Shown: positions 25,501-38,750, counted from the stretch's first letter. The stretch is DNA of 64,000 bases from Mycteria americana (GCF_035582795.1 NC_134367.1:109664062-109728061); one strand, 5' to 3'. Notes: generated by a model not told the origin, from the letters alone. Numbers and translations: made by a program.

Positions 25501-28500
25501 TAGATCCAATATTCCTCCCAGTCAAAAGCAATGGCTTCTCCCACGCGCTTGCTAACCACGGCATGATAACACACCCCTGTATTTTCTAGCTGACTTCTCT
25601 TCGTGCTCACACACACGATGCACTTTCAGGCAGCGCTGCAATTTATTTTCCAAACTGGCACTCGGCATTTCCATCCCCCCGTGGGATCAGTGTGCTGTAA
25701 AACCCCAGGCGACAGTGGCACCAGCTGAACCAGGGTTAGTTACAGCGAATCCCACAGGAGCCCATACCACCCCCAAGCCATCCTTTCTCCTCTTGTCAGC
25801 CGTGTGCATAACTAGAGCCAGACTAAAATTCAGTCCTGCTTCTCTTGCACCCACCCACCGGCCAGAGGGAAGCGACACCCCCCCATCCCCTCCACCGAAA
25901 CGGTGCAGTGGGATGTGAAGGCTTCACGTAGACTCTAGCACTGACAAGGCGAGAGTAGCTCAATCCATCTTCCAGCTCTAAGGATGCTTCCAGCAGGCAG
26001 GTCAAAGGGAATGGCACGTTTGGGCTTGGGATCAAAACAGGGGCTCGCCTCCACCGGCACTGCCTGGAGGTGATGGCAGCGCTCCCCCAAATACCCACCC
26101 TGACCCACACCCCCCTTTCCACCCACCACACGTACAGACACAGGCACTGCTCCACAGGCTGGGAGGGGGGTAAGTTGTCCATCCCTAGCTCGAGTCCATG
26201 TTCTCCCTGGTTTTGGCCGTGCTTGGGTGTATCAGGATTTTCCACCCTAGGAAGGAGGGAAGAGGTGCATGCCCACCTGCGCCGTTTGCACCCCGATGGT
26301 GAGCCCGCCTTTCATTCTCGTGCTGAAGCCCAAACTGAGGGGTTACAGAGGACCATTTGTATGCCTATTTATATCGCCGAGTATTGCATTGTGACTTGCT
26401 GTGTTTTGATACTGTGGATTTTCTTTTTTTTTTTTTTTAAGTTAAATATATTCTATTGCTGGACAGCTGGAACAAAATGCAGAGTCTCTTTACATAGCCT
26501 GGAGAAACCCCATCAGACCTGGATCAAACTGGGCCTACCTCCTCCCACCAGCTGGGTGGTGGAAAGCATGCAGTAGACACCAGCCCACACCCACATCACC
26601 TGAGGAGAGGAGACAGGGGCCAGGGCACAGCTTGCTCAAGGAATTCACGACCCAGAGCATCACAGGGGAGCAGAGGGCTGGCAAGGAGCCTTACCTGCGC
26701 CTCTGAAACAGAAAGGCAGCTCTGCTGCAAGGGCCGACAACCCTTTCAAAACACATCTGCACATTTTGACCATCCGTACTTCATGCTCCCTGCCCCTCCT
26801 GCGACATGCAATGCTCCAAAGTGCCACTGCTCTGCTCCCTCCCCGAAGCCACCGCAGGTGGGGGAATACACGGGAGATCCCAGCTGACTTGTCAGGGCTT
26901 CCCTTGGTCATTTTTGAGACAAGCAGGCTCTAAAGTCTCTGAGCAATTGCTCATTCATATGAATGTCCACAACCTAGTAGTTTTGACCCCAAACATTGTC
27001 ACACAGGTAGTTTCCAGGCTGCCAAGCTTCACCTGGCCCTGCTCGGATGCCTCACCGCTGTAGGAGGCTCCTTGCAAACACAGGTTTACACAAGCAGCTT
27101 GTCCAACACCCGCTGTCCTCCGTGCAAGAGACCTCACGCTCCCCGTCCCGGCCCCTCGGGAAAGCAAGGGCTGCAGCGGTCACCCCATTTCTAGCCCAGG
27201 TGGCGTTCACAGAGGATGGGTTTCAGCTGCCCCCGGGTGCCTGCAGCCCTGCTGGGAAAGAGCCAGCCTCTTGCTCCAGCAAACCCCCAAATCCTTGGAG
27301 GGCTGCAACATCGCCACAGGTGACGGCAGGCTGCAGGGAGTAAACCTTGGGCACATTTCTCTGTGCTATAGCGGGGCCGCGTAGTCCCTCGCACGCCCCG
27401 CAGCCCACGACCGGCCGTCAGCTGCCCCTGCCCAGGGTGGTTTCCTCCCCGCTGCAGTGCTTTGCCTCTCCCCCCGCCCTGCCGGGAAGGGGGAAGGCGG
27501 CACCGTGGCACAGGGCTCGGTGGCATCTGCTGCCCACCCAGAGCAGGTGCAGGGCTGGCCTCGCTTTCTGGGCTCCCAGCTTTTCTGACAGGCAGGGCAG
27601 GGATGGAGACCGAGCCTGGCAGCGCGGAGGGGAGGGGGCCAGCGGAGGAGGTGAAAGATGTCTGGGAGGAAATGCAACTGTGCCTGTGATATTCGCCCTC
27701 CACAGCCACAAAAGCAAGGGCAGATGTTTGGAGACGGAGCTTGGGAGATTAAAGTGTTCTTATCCCTCTCTCCAAATTGCCAGCGCAGTGCAATGCTCCT
27801 CCTGTTTGCACGGGCTTATGCAGGAGGAGCGGCAAAGCCAAGCGTGGCCCTGGAGAAGTGGGAGAGGGCACCCGCCCAGCGAGACTGGGGGACGTAGCCA
27901 TCGGGAAGGTGACAGCACAGATCCCACTTCATCCTCCCTCGCCAGCGGTGCCCAGCACAGACCATTAGTAACCACCTGACCCGGCCTCAGCGAGGGACAC
28001 CCCACTGGTGACACAGCACTCCTGGGCTGCCAGCCCCACGCAACTGGTCTTTAACAAGAAGAAGAGGGAAGGGGGAAGGATGCAGACGGCTGTTTGCAGC
28101 TGGGCAAGGCAATCGGGTGCAACAAGAGCATCAGGGGCAGGGAGCTCGCCGAGGCCCAGCCCCGGTAACAGAGCAGCGCAGAGCAGCCCCAGCCAGCCGC
28201 AAGGCAGGGCGAACCGGGCAGCGGATCCAGCCCGGGGGGCTTCAACGGGACTCCGGGGGCCAAACTCAGATTTGGTGCAAGACCAGTGAGAAGGCTCTTC
28301 TCGCACCCCATGGCTTTGAGGGATCTGGTAGGTGCGGCAGAAAGCTGCGTTTCACTTGCCACATCTTTCTGTTTAGGCTTCGCCCCTCAGCACGTGAAAC
28401 GCTTTGGGATGAAAACCGATGTATAATATTATGATACTATTAATACACCCATGCAGACACACCATCACGTGGCAAATCCACTAGAGAGATCTGGGATAAT

Positions 28501-31500
28501 TATCTTGAAGAGATTTCTTTAAAGCCCTGCTAATGCAACCATTTCAGAAGGGGAGGGGAAAAAATAATTAAAAAAAAAAAAAAACAACAACACACCACAC
28601 AAATGGAAAGTCAAAAACGGGAGCTTAGTGAAGACAGAAAAGCCATGGGGAAAACCTCCATGCCTTATGCTCATCCAAGCACCGTGATGAGAACAGGTCG
28701 TTCTCTCACCTGGAGGAACAAGCACACCCAGCAGTTTTTCAGCCCTGCGGGCCGTGACGCCCACGTCCCAGGGAGTGCTCTGGCATCAGCAGGCAGAAAC
28801 CCAGGAGGTTCTCAGGGGGTTAAAGGAGGCAGAGAGGCAAGAGGTGATGAGCACAGCCTGCAGCTTCTGCTGGCTCCTCAAATGGGCAGCAGCACCAGCG
28901 CTGCTGAAGCAGACACCAAAATCCCCATTCTGAGAGCAGCCTTGAAGCCAGGCAGCACCATCATCCAGAAACCCAGGGAACAGGGTCACCAGTGGGTTCC
29001 TGGGACGCTTACCCCACAATATGCTGGCCCTTGCCAGGAGACAGGGGCCGGCAAACCTCGAGCCCCTGAAGAGCTGGAAATGCCCAACACAGCCCTGCTC
29101 TGCCCTTCTCCAGCATCCCATGGGTGGGCAGAAGCCAGACCAGAGCCGCCCCTGCCCCCCAGCACAGAGCCAAAGCCCACAGCCACCCTTCCCCAAGCCC
29201 CACACCACATCCCTGGGCAGATCCCCTGCCCGCCCACCCGCCTCCTCCGCACCGTGCAGCCCCCGGGGAGGCACACGGCCACCACACACACCTCACCCTG
29301 ATTTCAGGTGCAAACTGGCTCGCTCCCCCCAGCCCAAGAGCAGAGCCTGCCCAGATGCCCTCACAGCACAATTACAGCCCCTGCTGTAGCTCCTCTGTGC
29401 ACCCAACCAGTGCAGCACAGCAACGGGGTACCAAGAAAACTCCCTCTCCAGTAACCACCGGGCAATAGGAAAAATTACCCTCCCTTACGCACTTGCAGCC
29501 CCCCAAGCTAGGCTTTTTCCACCTCCACCCCCCCAGAAACACAGGCCCCCTCCCCAAACCAAGCTCACCTCTTCAGAGCTGCCACGCACCAGGAGGACGC
29601 GTCCAGCCCTGCAAGCAGCACTTGCTGGGAGCCACACAGGGCTGCAGCCCATGGCACTAATGACACCCCCAGGCTGATGCGGAGGGGCTGAGACTTTATG
29701 CACCATCCAGAGCAACCAATCTAACCAGGTGTGCTTTGCATGAGGCCATCTGGGAGATTTCAGGCTGCTGTTACACCCACGGGGCAAAAGCATCTGGGGC
29801 CGGAGGGCTGGGGCCAGTCCCAGCTTGCAGCTCACCCTGACGGGGAGCCAGGGTCTGCCTGCAGGCAACTCTCACTGGTGGCAACGCAGAGACGTGGAAA
29901 TACACTGCCTGGATATTGTATCATTTAGAGATACATGTATTTAGAAAAGCATAATTTCAATTACATTCTGTTCAAACTACCCTGAGCAACCATTTAAAAA
30001 AATAACATCCATGCAAAGGAGGGTTATTGCAAGGTATACACACACTATCTCAAAATCTTCAAGTCATGCACTCCAAATATACATTCAGATCTGAATCCAG
30101 CTATGAGCAGGTAGCAACTGATCCTAGAAGCTGATATTACAATTACGGGCTAGTTCGGAGCTTCGGAGCTTGTTTGCAAAGGAAAATCACAGCCCTGTGG
30201 AAGAGGATGTGAACTGCAAGCCTAGCAGGAGCGCACACTTGTGTCTAGGGCACATTAAGTGTGTCCCCAGAGGAAGCGAAGATGTGACAGCCAGAGCATC
30301 CATGCACTAAAAAATGGCATCACACACTACATCCCTAAGTCACTTTGGGCTGAGACGCGGGTTGACACGCTTGTTCGGTCTGCTCCCATTTCCCACTCAG
30401 TCCGGCCTGCCGGGGTGGGCAAAGCGGGGTGACAAAACCACCCCCAGGCTGAGCCCTCCAGGAAAGCTGAAATGCTACGCCCTGCAGCAGGAGCCCGCGG
30501 GCAGTGCCGGTGCCGGCAGGGATTTCTTCACCATCCCTTGGCATAGGGAGCTCTCGCTCCCGCCCGTAGCCCCGGTGCTGGCAATTGCTGGCTGACACGG
30601 AGGTCAGCCATGGAGGTTTGCTGCCTGCTGCCTGATTGCAGTGGCTTCTGAGTTCCCCTTCATTGCATGCATTGCATGCAATTGCATAAAACCCAACATG
30701 GTCTGGCTCTCTTTCACCACCAGACATTATTCCAAATATTAATATTTTAAACCACCGGGTGTTTATGCCCCAGGAGGAATGCAGCCAGCCTGGCTCTGCT
30801 AGCTGCCCCTCCGAGGTGCCTACATCGCTCTGAGTGCCGTAGAAGATGTTTAATGTCAGAGGTTCCCCTTCCACCAGGACCTGAGCAGCCCAAAATTTGG
30901 GCGCAGGGGGCCCCGGATGGCAGTGGCTTGCTCACGGTCGTGCCGGGTACGGTGCTGCTCCTGCCCACACCTGGGGAGTCGTGCGGGGCCGTGCTGCCTG
31001 CCTGGAGCCTGGAGCCATCCCGGGGCGCGGGCGTGAAGCTGCCGGGTGCGGAGGCACCTTCAGTTGCCTCCAACCCTGCCAAGCTGCTCCAGCTCAGGAG
31101 AAAGAGGAGTTAAAGGCTAAGGCTGACTCCAAGGCATCTTCTGTTTCTTCCCCCAATGGAAAAGGTCTGTTCTAGGACCTGGAGGTCCTAGCAGCAAATT
31201 TCCTGGAGGTCTAATTTTAGGAAAAGGCTGTTTCTAATGACTCAAAAGATGCTTTTTAAGGGGAAGGCGAGCAGTCCTGTGTGTTTGATTACAGTAGGGC
31301 TGCCCCAGGTACTGGGGAAACCCTGCTGCTGGGGGGCTGGGGGGGGGTAAACACAGCTAAGCCCCGAGCATGGCCGAGAGGGTGAGCCTCCTGCGGAGGG
31401 GCAGGCACTGGCGGGGATTTTGGATGCACCAGCCCCGTGTCTAGCTGTGACGGGGGACACAAGGAAAGACCAAACCTGTAACTTGTGCATGCAGGATCGC

Positions 31501-33100
31501 CTTTTCCCATGAGGGTCATCCAGCCGAAGCAAGAGGAGGATATTTGCTCAGCAGCAAAAACCACTTTATTTTTCAGAACTGCCACTGTTTTGCTGATATT
31601 AAATTCAGACAGGAATAAGAAGAGATAGAGAGGGGTGGTTTATTAAAACCACCCAACCCATCCCCACTGCAGCCCCCCCAGAGCTCCTCGTGCTTTGCCA
31701 CTTCAGTTCTTCGCCCCATTTATGCTGTGCCAAGCAGGTCACGTAGGGGAACGTCACAGGAGTCACCAACAGCTCTGCAGGGGCACGAGCCACCGGGGCC
31801 GGGGAGATGGGACATGAGATGAGGGGCACTCCTGGGCCTCCCCCACCTTCACGCAGCCCCGACTCGGCTCTCCCCACTGGGACGCAGCTTATCTCTGCCA
31901 GGTGTTTCCCTCCAGCTCCTGGCAAACCCCGCACCCACCAGACCCACTGCTGCCACCCAAACGCTCTCCCCTACGCCGGCACCCCGGCCCGGCTGCGGGG
32001 ACTGCCGGTGGGAGCTGAGCCAAGCCTTGGCAGCGCAGTGCCCCTCTCCAGCCGCATTGCTCTAACCCTGGCGGATGTCACCGAGTAAGAGCAGGTGTCC
32101 CCGCGTCCCGCTGCTCCTCTGGGCAGCCAAGGGAGGGATTTTTCCCGTGTGGGTTTCACCAGAGCACATGGTCAGGTGCTGCACCTGAAGCTATGGCAAA
32201 GCATCGCGAGGGGCTGCCTGCATGCGCGTGGCGTTAGCACCCTGCGGAGCCCTTCCCACAGGTACCGCCTTCTCCCCTCGCTTTTTTGAGGGCATAGAAA
32301 GAAATGAAGTGTGAATTTAGCACTTGCAAATGATACTGCACCGACAGCACTGCAGTGGGCAACGTTTTTTAGCCACGGATCCTTTACAAAGGGCAACCAC
32401 ATCTTGTAGCATCTCTCTGCCTTGCTGCTACAGACTTGTGTTGCTTTTCCTTCTCACATTCCCTTATCCAACCCAAACCCCCACTTTTGCAAGACAAGTA
32501 GCTGTTTGTGTGTGTCCCTGCAGGAGAAGTCCCCGGATTCTTGTTAGGGAAAGCAGCACAGAAAACATCTCGGAGCAAAAGCACCTCCTGACAGGGAGGG
32601 CAGTCATTAGAAATTAAAGTATTTGCTTTTTGTTTTCTGGCTCTGGTCAGCTGTTCAAGTAAATAATTTTGTGCCTCTATTTCCCTTCATGCTCCTTTGT
32701 CCAGGTGGTTTCAAGTGTAAGATTTTTTAGATTAGAGAAAGTGTGTTTGAACACCATGGCAATAGGAGGGGAGGGAGCTGACCCCAGATCTTGCAGGACT
32801 GACATTATTAATACACACCGAACAAATGGCAGGAGACACAAAGTCCCCGCAAACAGAAATCACCAGCCCCGAGCAGGCAGCGGATCGGTGCTGGCAGCGG
32901 GATGAGCTGGCGGGGCCCAAGACGTGCATCTCCTGCAGAGTTTCCTCCAGTGCTGTCCCGGGTGGGATTGACTCGGGAGCCTTCTCCACAGGCTTTCTGC
33001 TCACAGCAGCAGCAGCAGCAGCTCTCCTGTGCTCTCTGGCTGCTCCAGGGTGGAAGCACAGTTTTTCCCTGGAGAAGAGGACAGGTTCCCTAAGGGTGGG
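22566..33100. other. Interval between STUM and ITPKB, no gene seen
   Basis: About 10.5 kb with alternating GC-rich (about 24.3-25.1 kb, 27.1-27.7 kb, 29.0-29.4 kb) and AT-rich stretches. Chance open frames of up to 232 codons occur in the GC-rich parts, often on both strands at once, and none has a recognisable domain. A T15 tract at 26424-26438, an A-run near 28571 and a short ATTGCATGC-type repeat at about 30662-30690 are the only repeats I noticed. No transposon was recognised. Part of the left end could still be STUM 3'UTR. Confidence 0.6.
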
Positions 33101-34880
33101 GAGAGAGGTGGGGAGAGAAAACTTGCCGATATAAAAGCAACACCAGCCCCTGGGGCATCTCTCAGAGCAGTGAATCCCCACATAAAGCCGCCTTTGCCAC
33201 GCTCCGGTGCCATGAGCATCACTCACGGTGGGTCAGGGGCCTGACGTGCAGGAGGTGGCAGCCCCACGTCCCCAGTCCCACCATGGGGGGGTGTGCAGCA
33301 GCATCCCGGGCGTGACAGGGCCCATCCCTGGGGCCCCAGCGTGGGCATCTCGTGCTGCTTGCGGGAACAGAGTGTGACCACTTCCGTGGACTTAAAACCA
33401 TGCAGGAAAAGCACAAACCAAACTGACAGATACTACAGCGGGGGCCCTGCCTGCCTTCCCCATTTGCAGGGTTTTTTTTTTCTTTTTTTCTTTTTGCTCT
33501 TCACAATAACAAAGAACATATTTGTATTTTTTAAGGCCAGGGAAGAGAACAAAGCGCAGACCCAAGCGAGACGAGGGGCTGTAAGTCAGAAAGCTGGCCC
33601 TCAGGGTGGCAGGGGCTGTCCCTCAGGGGCACAGGGTGCTGGGGCTGGCAGAGGGCTCCAGCCCAGGACCGGCTCAGCGAGGGGAGATGCGTTTCCCCGG
33701 TCTCCCACTCCCAGAAACAGGAGTTTGTACCCAGAAATAGGATGCGGGCAGCATGAAGGTCTTCATGCCCCTGCTCCAGCGGGGATCCTGGATGGAGCCG
33801 CTTGGTGGGAAGGGGTTTTATTCATTTCAACGATCCCCCCCCGGCTCCCAGTGCGAACACTGCCAGGGGACAAGCCCCAGAACTGCCAGGGGGTGGGGGG
33901 GCAAGTCCCAAAGCAGCCGCGCCCGGGGACCAGGCGGGGACGGGCAGAGCATCCGGACAAGCCCCGGGACGCAGGCCCCCTTCCCGCGGGGAAACGCAGG
34001 GCCCAGCCGGGGCTTCGGGGAAACGCAGGGCTCGTCGTTCCCGCGGGGAAACGCGGGGCTCCGGCCCTTCCGCCCTCTCCCGCCGCCGGCCCCGGCTGCA
34101 GCCGCCGCCGGGGGAGCATTGCCACCTCCCGGCCTCCGGGGGAAGCGCCGGGCAGCCCCGGCCCGGCCCCGCCGCTTCCACCGAGCCCGGTTCCAGCCCA
34201 CGCGGGGCCGCGGCAAAGGGAGCGGGCCGCGGTTTTAAGGTACGGCGGAAAGGAGCAGCCTGAGCACAGCCCCTTTGGGGGTAAAACCCAAGGCGAGCCC
34301 TCCCCGCCCAGACCTGGAGGGTGCACAGCCCTCCCCCCCGGGCACCAGCACCCACCTTATTCCTTATTTCCAATCCAGCAGGGACCTGGAGCTGTCAGCG
34401 CATCCCCGAGGGACAGCGGCTCGGGCGAAGGGCACCCCCGGGCTGCTCGGCCCCCCCAGATGCTGTCTGGCCTCGCTGGCACCCCCCTGCAAAGCCACCC
34501 CCGCCACAGCACCCAGGCCCGTGGGGTGCGATGCAGAGGCAGGTGCTTTCCCACCCCGGCAGCTCCCTCTCGCTCCCCCTCCCCAGCCGCACCCAGCGCC
34601 CACGGCAGAGTGCAGGGGACAGGGCCCTGCGTGAAGCCCAAAGGGGCTGCTGCCCCATTCCGAGCTGCCAGACTCACCTTGCCCCAGGGACAGCAGCAAG
34701 GGCTCTCCACAGGGAAAAGCCCCTTGGTGGCACTACCAACCCCAAAGGTGCAGCATTTCATTGCTCCCCACCTCAGCATTAACAACAACAAAAAAAAAAA
34801 CCCCTCCCTAGCACAACCCAGATTCTCCCCACACCTTCATTTATGGCCAGCAGTATTTAACTGGCAGCATCTAAAGTAAA
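33100..34880. other. GC- and CpG-rich block between the genes (CpG-island-like)
   Basis: From about 33,540 to 34,720 the sequence is strikingly GC-rich with many CG dinucleotides, densest at about 33,900-34,260. A + strand frame is open for 528 codons (33293-34879), but its product is a low-complexity Pro/Gly/Arg/Ala-rich string that also translates a T-rich tract at about 33470-33530 into Phe repeats, and the opposite strand is equally open. I therefore do not call it a gene. A TATAAAAG sequence lies at 33130-33137, upstream of the block. The block may be an orphan CpG island acting as promoter of a non-coding transcript, or simply GC-rich DNA. Confidence 0.6.
33981..34060. repeat. GC-rich minisatellite-like repeat, three units
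   Basis: A GGGGAAACGC(A/G)GGGC core recurs three times at about 33989-34002, 34017-34031 and 34044-34059. Two of the copies also share the preceding TTCCCGC. Spacing is 25-30 bp with divergent spacers. It sits inside the CpG-rich block. Confidence 0.8.
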
Positions 34881-35956
34881 TTATTTAAGCAATTAAGACC
34901 CTCTTTTTGAGGTCTCATTGCTCAGGCACTGCAACTCCCTCCAGCCCCTTCCTGGGGCAGGGGCTCTGGCTTGGGGGGTTGGGGGGGGGCAGGCAGTAGC
35001 ACTGCCCTGCATCATCCATGGCAGGGGCAAAACACCTCTTGAGGGGCTTCCCAGAGACCCCCAAAACCACACCAGCCACTAACAACTCACACCACACGAG
35101 CAGCAGACCCCTATCAACCCCCACAGCAAAGTCCTGCATTTTCAGAGGTTATATAAATAATAACTTGTTTATAGGAGCTTCATTCTTGCCAGTAGTACAT
35201 AATTAGATCATTAAGAAGAGAATTAGTTGCCCCTCCCCACCTACAGCCTGAGCAGGTTGCCTGTACCCCTGTGGCACTGCTGGAGGTGCTGGGAAGCCCT
35301 GTGCCGGAACAGTGGAAGCCTCAGCAACATCTAAAGTTTTCTTTGTTGCATTACTATCAGTGCTGGTCTCTCTTCTCCACACTGAGTTAGTTAATCATTT
35401 AGCTTATTAATCCCTGAAGGGGCAGGGAGCTCGGGGCTTTGCTTTGGGGGTGCAGCAAAGCCAGGCAGGGGGGCAAGCAGGGCTCTTGCTGTGGTGTGTG
35501 CCGGCAGCCCCAGCTCGGCACTGGGGCCTGCTCCTTTCCAACCCAGTGCATAAACCTCAGCGTCAGCAGATGCCAGCACTCAGTCATGAGGGGTTTTTTT
35601 TCCCTGACTTATTCCATTCCCCTCTCCGCCACAATGTCGTGGTGTTTCTTTAACTCTCAAGAGAGTTTTTTACAGAACAGAGTTGAGGTTCTTACTCTTT
35701 ACCTTCTGGTTTTGCATTTCTGGGGTACAGCTGGGTAAGTTTTGGAGGCTTCTGTTTTCCTCCACAGGTAGGAAGAGGAATCACATACTGATGAGATTCT
35801 CAGTGGCCCCCAGGAACTGGAGCTATAAGTAAAACATCAGCTGTCGGTAACGATGCTGCAGGAGTGTGCAAGCCAGCCAGCCAGGAACCAGGTACGCCTT
35901 TCGCACAGCCCACGAGAGACTGCTAGGTGCACATATAGCAGCCTCACGTCTATAAT
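34880..35956. other. Intergenic, no gene seen
   Basis: Unremarkable intergenic DNA between the GC-rich block and the large CR1 element. Only short chance open frames are present. Confidence 0.6.
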
Positions 35957-38750
35957 AGAATCATAGAATGGTTTGGGTTGGAAGGGACCTTAAAGATCAT
36001 CAAGTTCCAACCCCCCTGCCATGGGCAGGGACACCTTCCACTAGACCAGGTTGCTCAAAGCCCCATCCAACCTGGCCTCGAACACTTCCAGGGATGGGGC
36101 ATCCACAACTTCTCTGGGCAACCTGTTCCAGTGCCTCACCACCCTCAGAGTGAAGAATTTCTTCCTTCTATCTTATCTAAATCTACCCTCTTTCAGTTTA
36201 AAGCCATTGCCCCTTGTCCTATCACGACCTGCCCTTGTAAAAAGTCCCTCTCCAGCTTTCTTGTAGGCCCCTTCAGGTACTGGCAGGCTGCTATAAGGTC
36301 TCCCTGGAACCTTCTCTTCTCCAGGCTGAACAACCCCAACTCTCTCAGCCTGTCTTCATAGGAGAGGTGCTCCAGCCCTCTGATCATCTTCGTGGGCCTC
36401 CTCTGGACCCGCTCCAACAGCTCCATGTCCTTCTTATGCTGGGGGCCCCAGAGCTGAACGCAGTACTCCAGGTGGGGTCTCATGAGAGCGGAGTAGAGGG
36501 GGAGAATCGCCTCCCTCAACCTGCTGGCCACGCTTCTTTTGATGCAGCCCAGGATACGGTTGGCTTTCTGGGCTGCAAGCGCACATTGCCGGATCATGGT
36601 GAGCTTCTCATCAACCAACACCCCCAAGTCCTTCTCCTCAGGGCTGCTCTCAATCCATTCTCCGCCCAGCCTGTATTTGTGCTTGGGATTGCCCCGACCC
36701 ATGTGCAGGCCCTTGCACTTGACCTTGTTGAACTTCATGAGGTTCGCATGGGCCCACCTTTCAAGCCTGTCAAGGTCCCTGGGGATGGTGTCCCTTCCCT
36801 CCAACGTGTCAACCGCACCACACAGCTTGTTGTCGTTGGCAAACTTGAGGGTGCACTCAATCCCACTGTCCATGTTGCCGACAAAGATGTTAAACAGCGC
36901 TGGTCCCAATACCAACCCCTGGGGAACGCCACTTATCACTGGTCTCCACTTGGACATCGAGCAACTCTTTGAGGGCAACCATCTGGCCAATTCCTTATCC
37001 ACTGAGTGGTCCATCCGTCAAATTCATGTCTCTCCAATTTAGAGACAAGGATGTCATGCGGGACAGTGTCAAATGCTTTGCACAAGGCCAGGTAGATGAC
37101 GTCAGTTGCTCTCCCCTTGTCCACCAACGCTGTAACCCCGTCATAGAAGGCCACCAAATTTGTCAGTCATGATTTTCCCTTAGTGAAGCCATGTTGGCTG
37201 TCACCAATCACCTCCTTATTTTCCATTTGCCTTAGCATAGTTTCCAGGAGGATCTGCTCCATGATCTTGCTGGGCAGAGGTGAGACTGACTGGTCTGTAG
37301 TTCCCCGGGTCTTTCATTTTCCCTTTTTAAAAATGAGGGTTATGTTTCCCCTTTTCCAGTCAGTGGGAACTTCACTGGACTGCCACGACTTCTCAAATAT
37401 GGTGGATAGGGGCTCAGCAACTTCATCCACCAGTTCCCTCAGGACCCGCAGATGCATCTCATCAGGTCCTATGGACTATGTGCACCTACAGGTTCCTTAG
37501 ATGGTTTCAAACCTGATCTTCTCCTACAGTGAGTGGTTCTTCATTCTCCCAGTTTCTGCCTTTGCCTTCTGCGACTTGGGCAGTGTGGCTTGAGCACTTG
37601 CCGGTGAAGTCAGGCAAAAAAGTCGTTGAGTACCTCAGCCTTCTCCATATCCTGGGTAACCAGGCCTCCCATTTCCCTCTGGAGAGGGCCCACATTTTCC
37701 CTAGTCTTCCTTTTATCACCAATGTACCTATAGAAGCTTTTCTTGCTGCCCTTGATGACCCTGGCCAGATTTAATTCTTTCAGGGAGTTAGCTTTCCCAA
37801 TGTGATCTCTGGCTGCTCGGACAATTTCTCTGTATTCCTCCCAGGCTACCTGTCCTTGCTTCCACCCTCTGTAGGCTTCCTTTTGTGTTTGAGTTTGTCC
37901 AGGAGCTCCTTGTTCATCCATGCAGGCCTCCTGACTTTTTTTTGCCTGACTTCCTCTTTGTTGGGATGCATCCCTCCTGAGCTTGGAGGAGGTGATCCTT
38001 GAATATTGCCCAGCTTTCTTGGGCCCCTCTTCCCTCCAGGGCTTTATCCCATGGCACTCTACCAAGCAGATCCCTGAAGAGGCCAAAGTCTGCTCTCCTG
38101 AAGTCCCGGGTAGTGAGCTTGCTGTGCTCCCTCCTCACTGCCCTAAGGATCTTGAACTCCACCATTTCATGGTCACTGCAGCCAAGGCTGCCCTTGAGCT
38201 TCACATTCCCCACCAGCCCCTCCTTGTTGGTGAGAACAAGGTCCAGCATAGCACCTCTCCTCGTTGGCTCCTCTATCACTTGGAGAAGGAAGTTATCATC
38301 AACGCATTCCAGGAACCTCCTGGATTGCTTATGCCCTGCTGTGTTGTCCCTCCAACAGATATCAGGGTGGTCAAAGTCCCCCATGAGGAGCAGGGCTTGT
38401 GAACGTGAGGCTGCTCCTATCTGTCTATAGAGGGCCTCATCCACTCGGTCTTCCTGGTCGGGTGGCCTGTAGCAGACCCCCCTATAATGCCACTTGTCCC
38501 TTTAATCTTGACCCATAAGCTCTCGGTGAGCTCCTCATCCATCCCCAGGCAGAGCTCCGTGCACTCCAGCTGGTCATTGACACAGAGGGTGACACCCCCT
38601 CCTCGTCTCCCCGCCTGTCCTTCCTAAAGAGCCTGTATCCTTCCATTCCAACACTCCAGCCATAGGAGCCATCGCACCGTGTCTCCATGATGCCAAAAAG
38701 ATCATAGCCCTGCAGGCGTGCACACATCTCTAACTCCTCTTGTTTATTTG
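35957..38750 (-). mobile_element. CR1 LINE, 5'-truncated, nearly whole ORF2
   Basis: A CR1 non-LTR retrotransposon about 2.8 kb long, in - orientation. The 3' end is at about 35957, where the CR1 terminal repeat appears as AGAATCATAGAATGG on the + strand, followed by the familiar GTTTGGGTTGGAAGGGACCT. The 5' end falls at about 38750, inside the start of the endonuclease domain (NKQEELEM.ARLQGYDL). Reading - strand, endonuclease pieces lie at about 37914-38727 (including LLMGDFDHPDICWRDNTAGH and the GCSDHEMVEF motif). Reverse-transcriptase pieces lie at about 36193-37160 ([31 protein letters not shown]). ORF2 is split over several frames and is poorly readable at about 37160-37610, so it is inactive. 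Confidence 0.95.
36193..38727 (-). pseudogene. Broken CR1 ORF2 (endonuclease-reverse transcriptase)
   Basis: The ORF2 remnant is carried in at least four separate frames (about 38482-38727, 37914-38444, 37610-38086 overlapping, 36193-37157), showing several frameshifts and stops. In the reverse-transcriptase part, the active-site motif, normally FADD in CR1, reads FAND (within [13 protein letters not shown]). One of the two catalytic aspartates is therefore lost. The GVPQG and LGPALFNIF motifs upstream are well kept. The 3'-terminal region after RPHLEYC is intact over about 100 codons. Confidence 0.9.

Noticed and set aside
27347..27979. 210-codon + strand frame in GC-rich intergenic DNA
   Set aside because: Overlapping long frames exist on the - strand and the product is compositionally biased, with no known motif.
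28603..29301. 232-codon + strand frame
   Set aside because: Pro/Ser/Thr-rich translation of C-rich DNA, with a comparable antisense frame and no family resemblance.
36367..37042. Long + strand frames over the large CR1 copy
   Set aside because: They are antisense shadows of the CR1 ORF2 reverse-transcriptase region.
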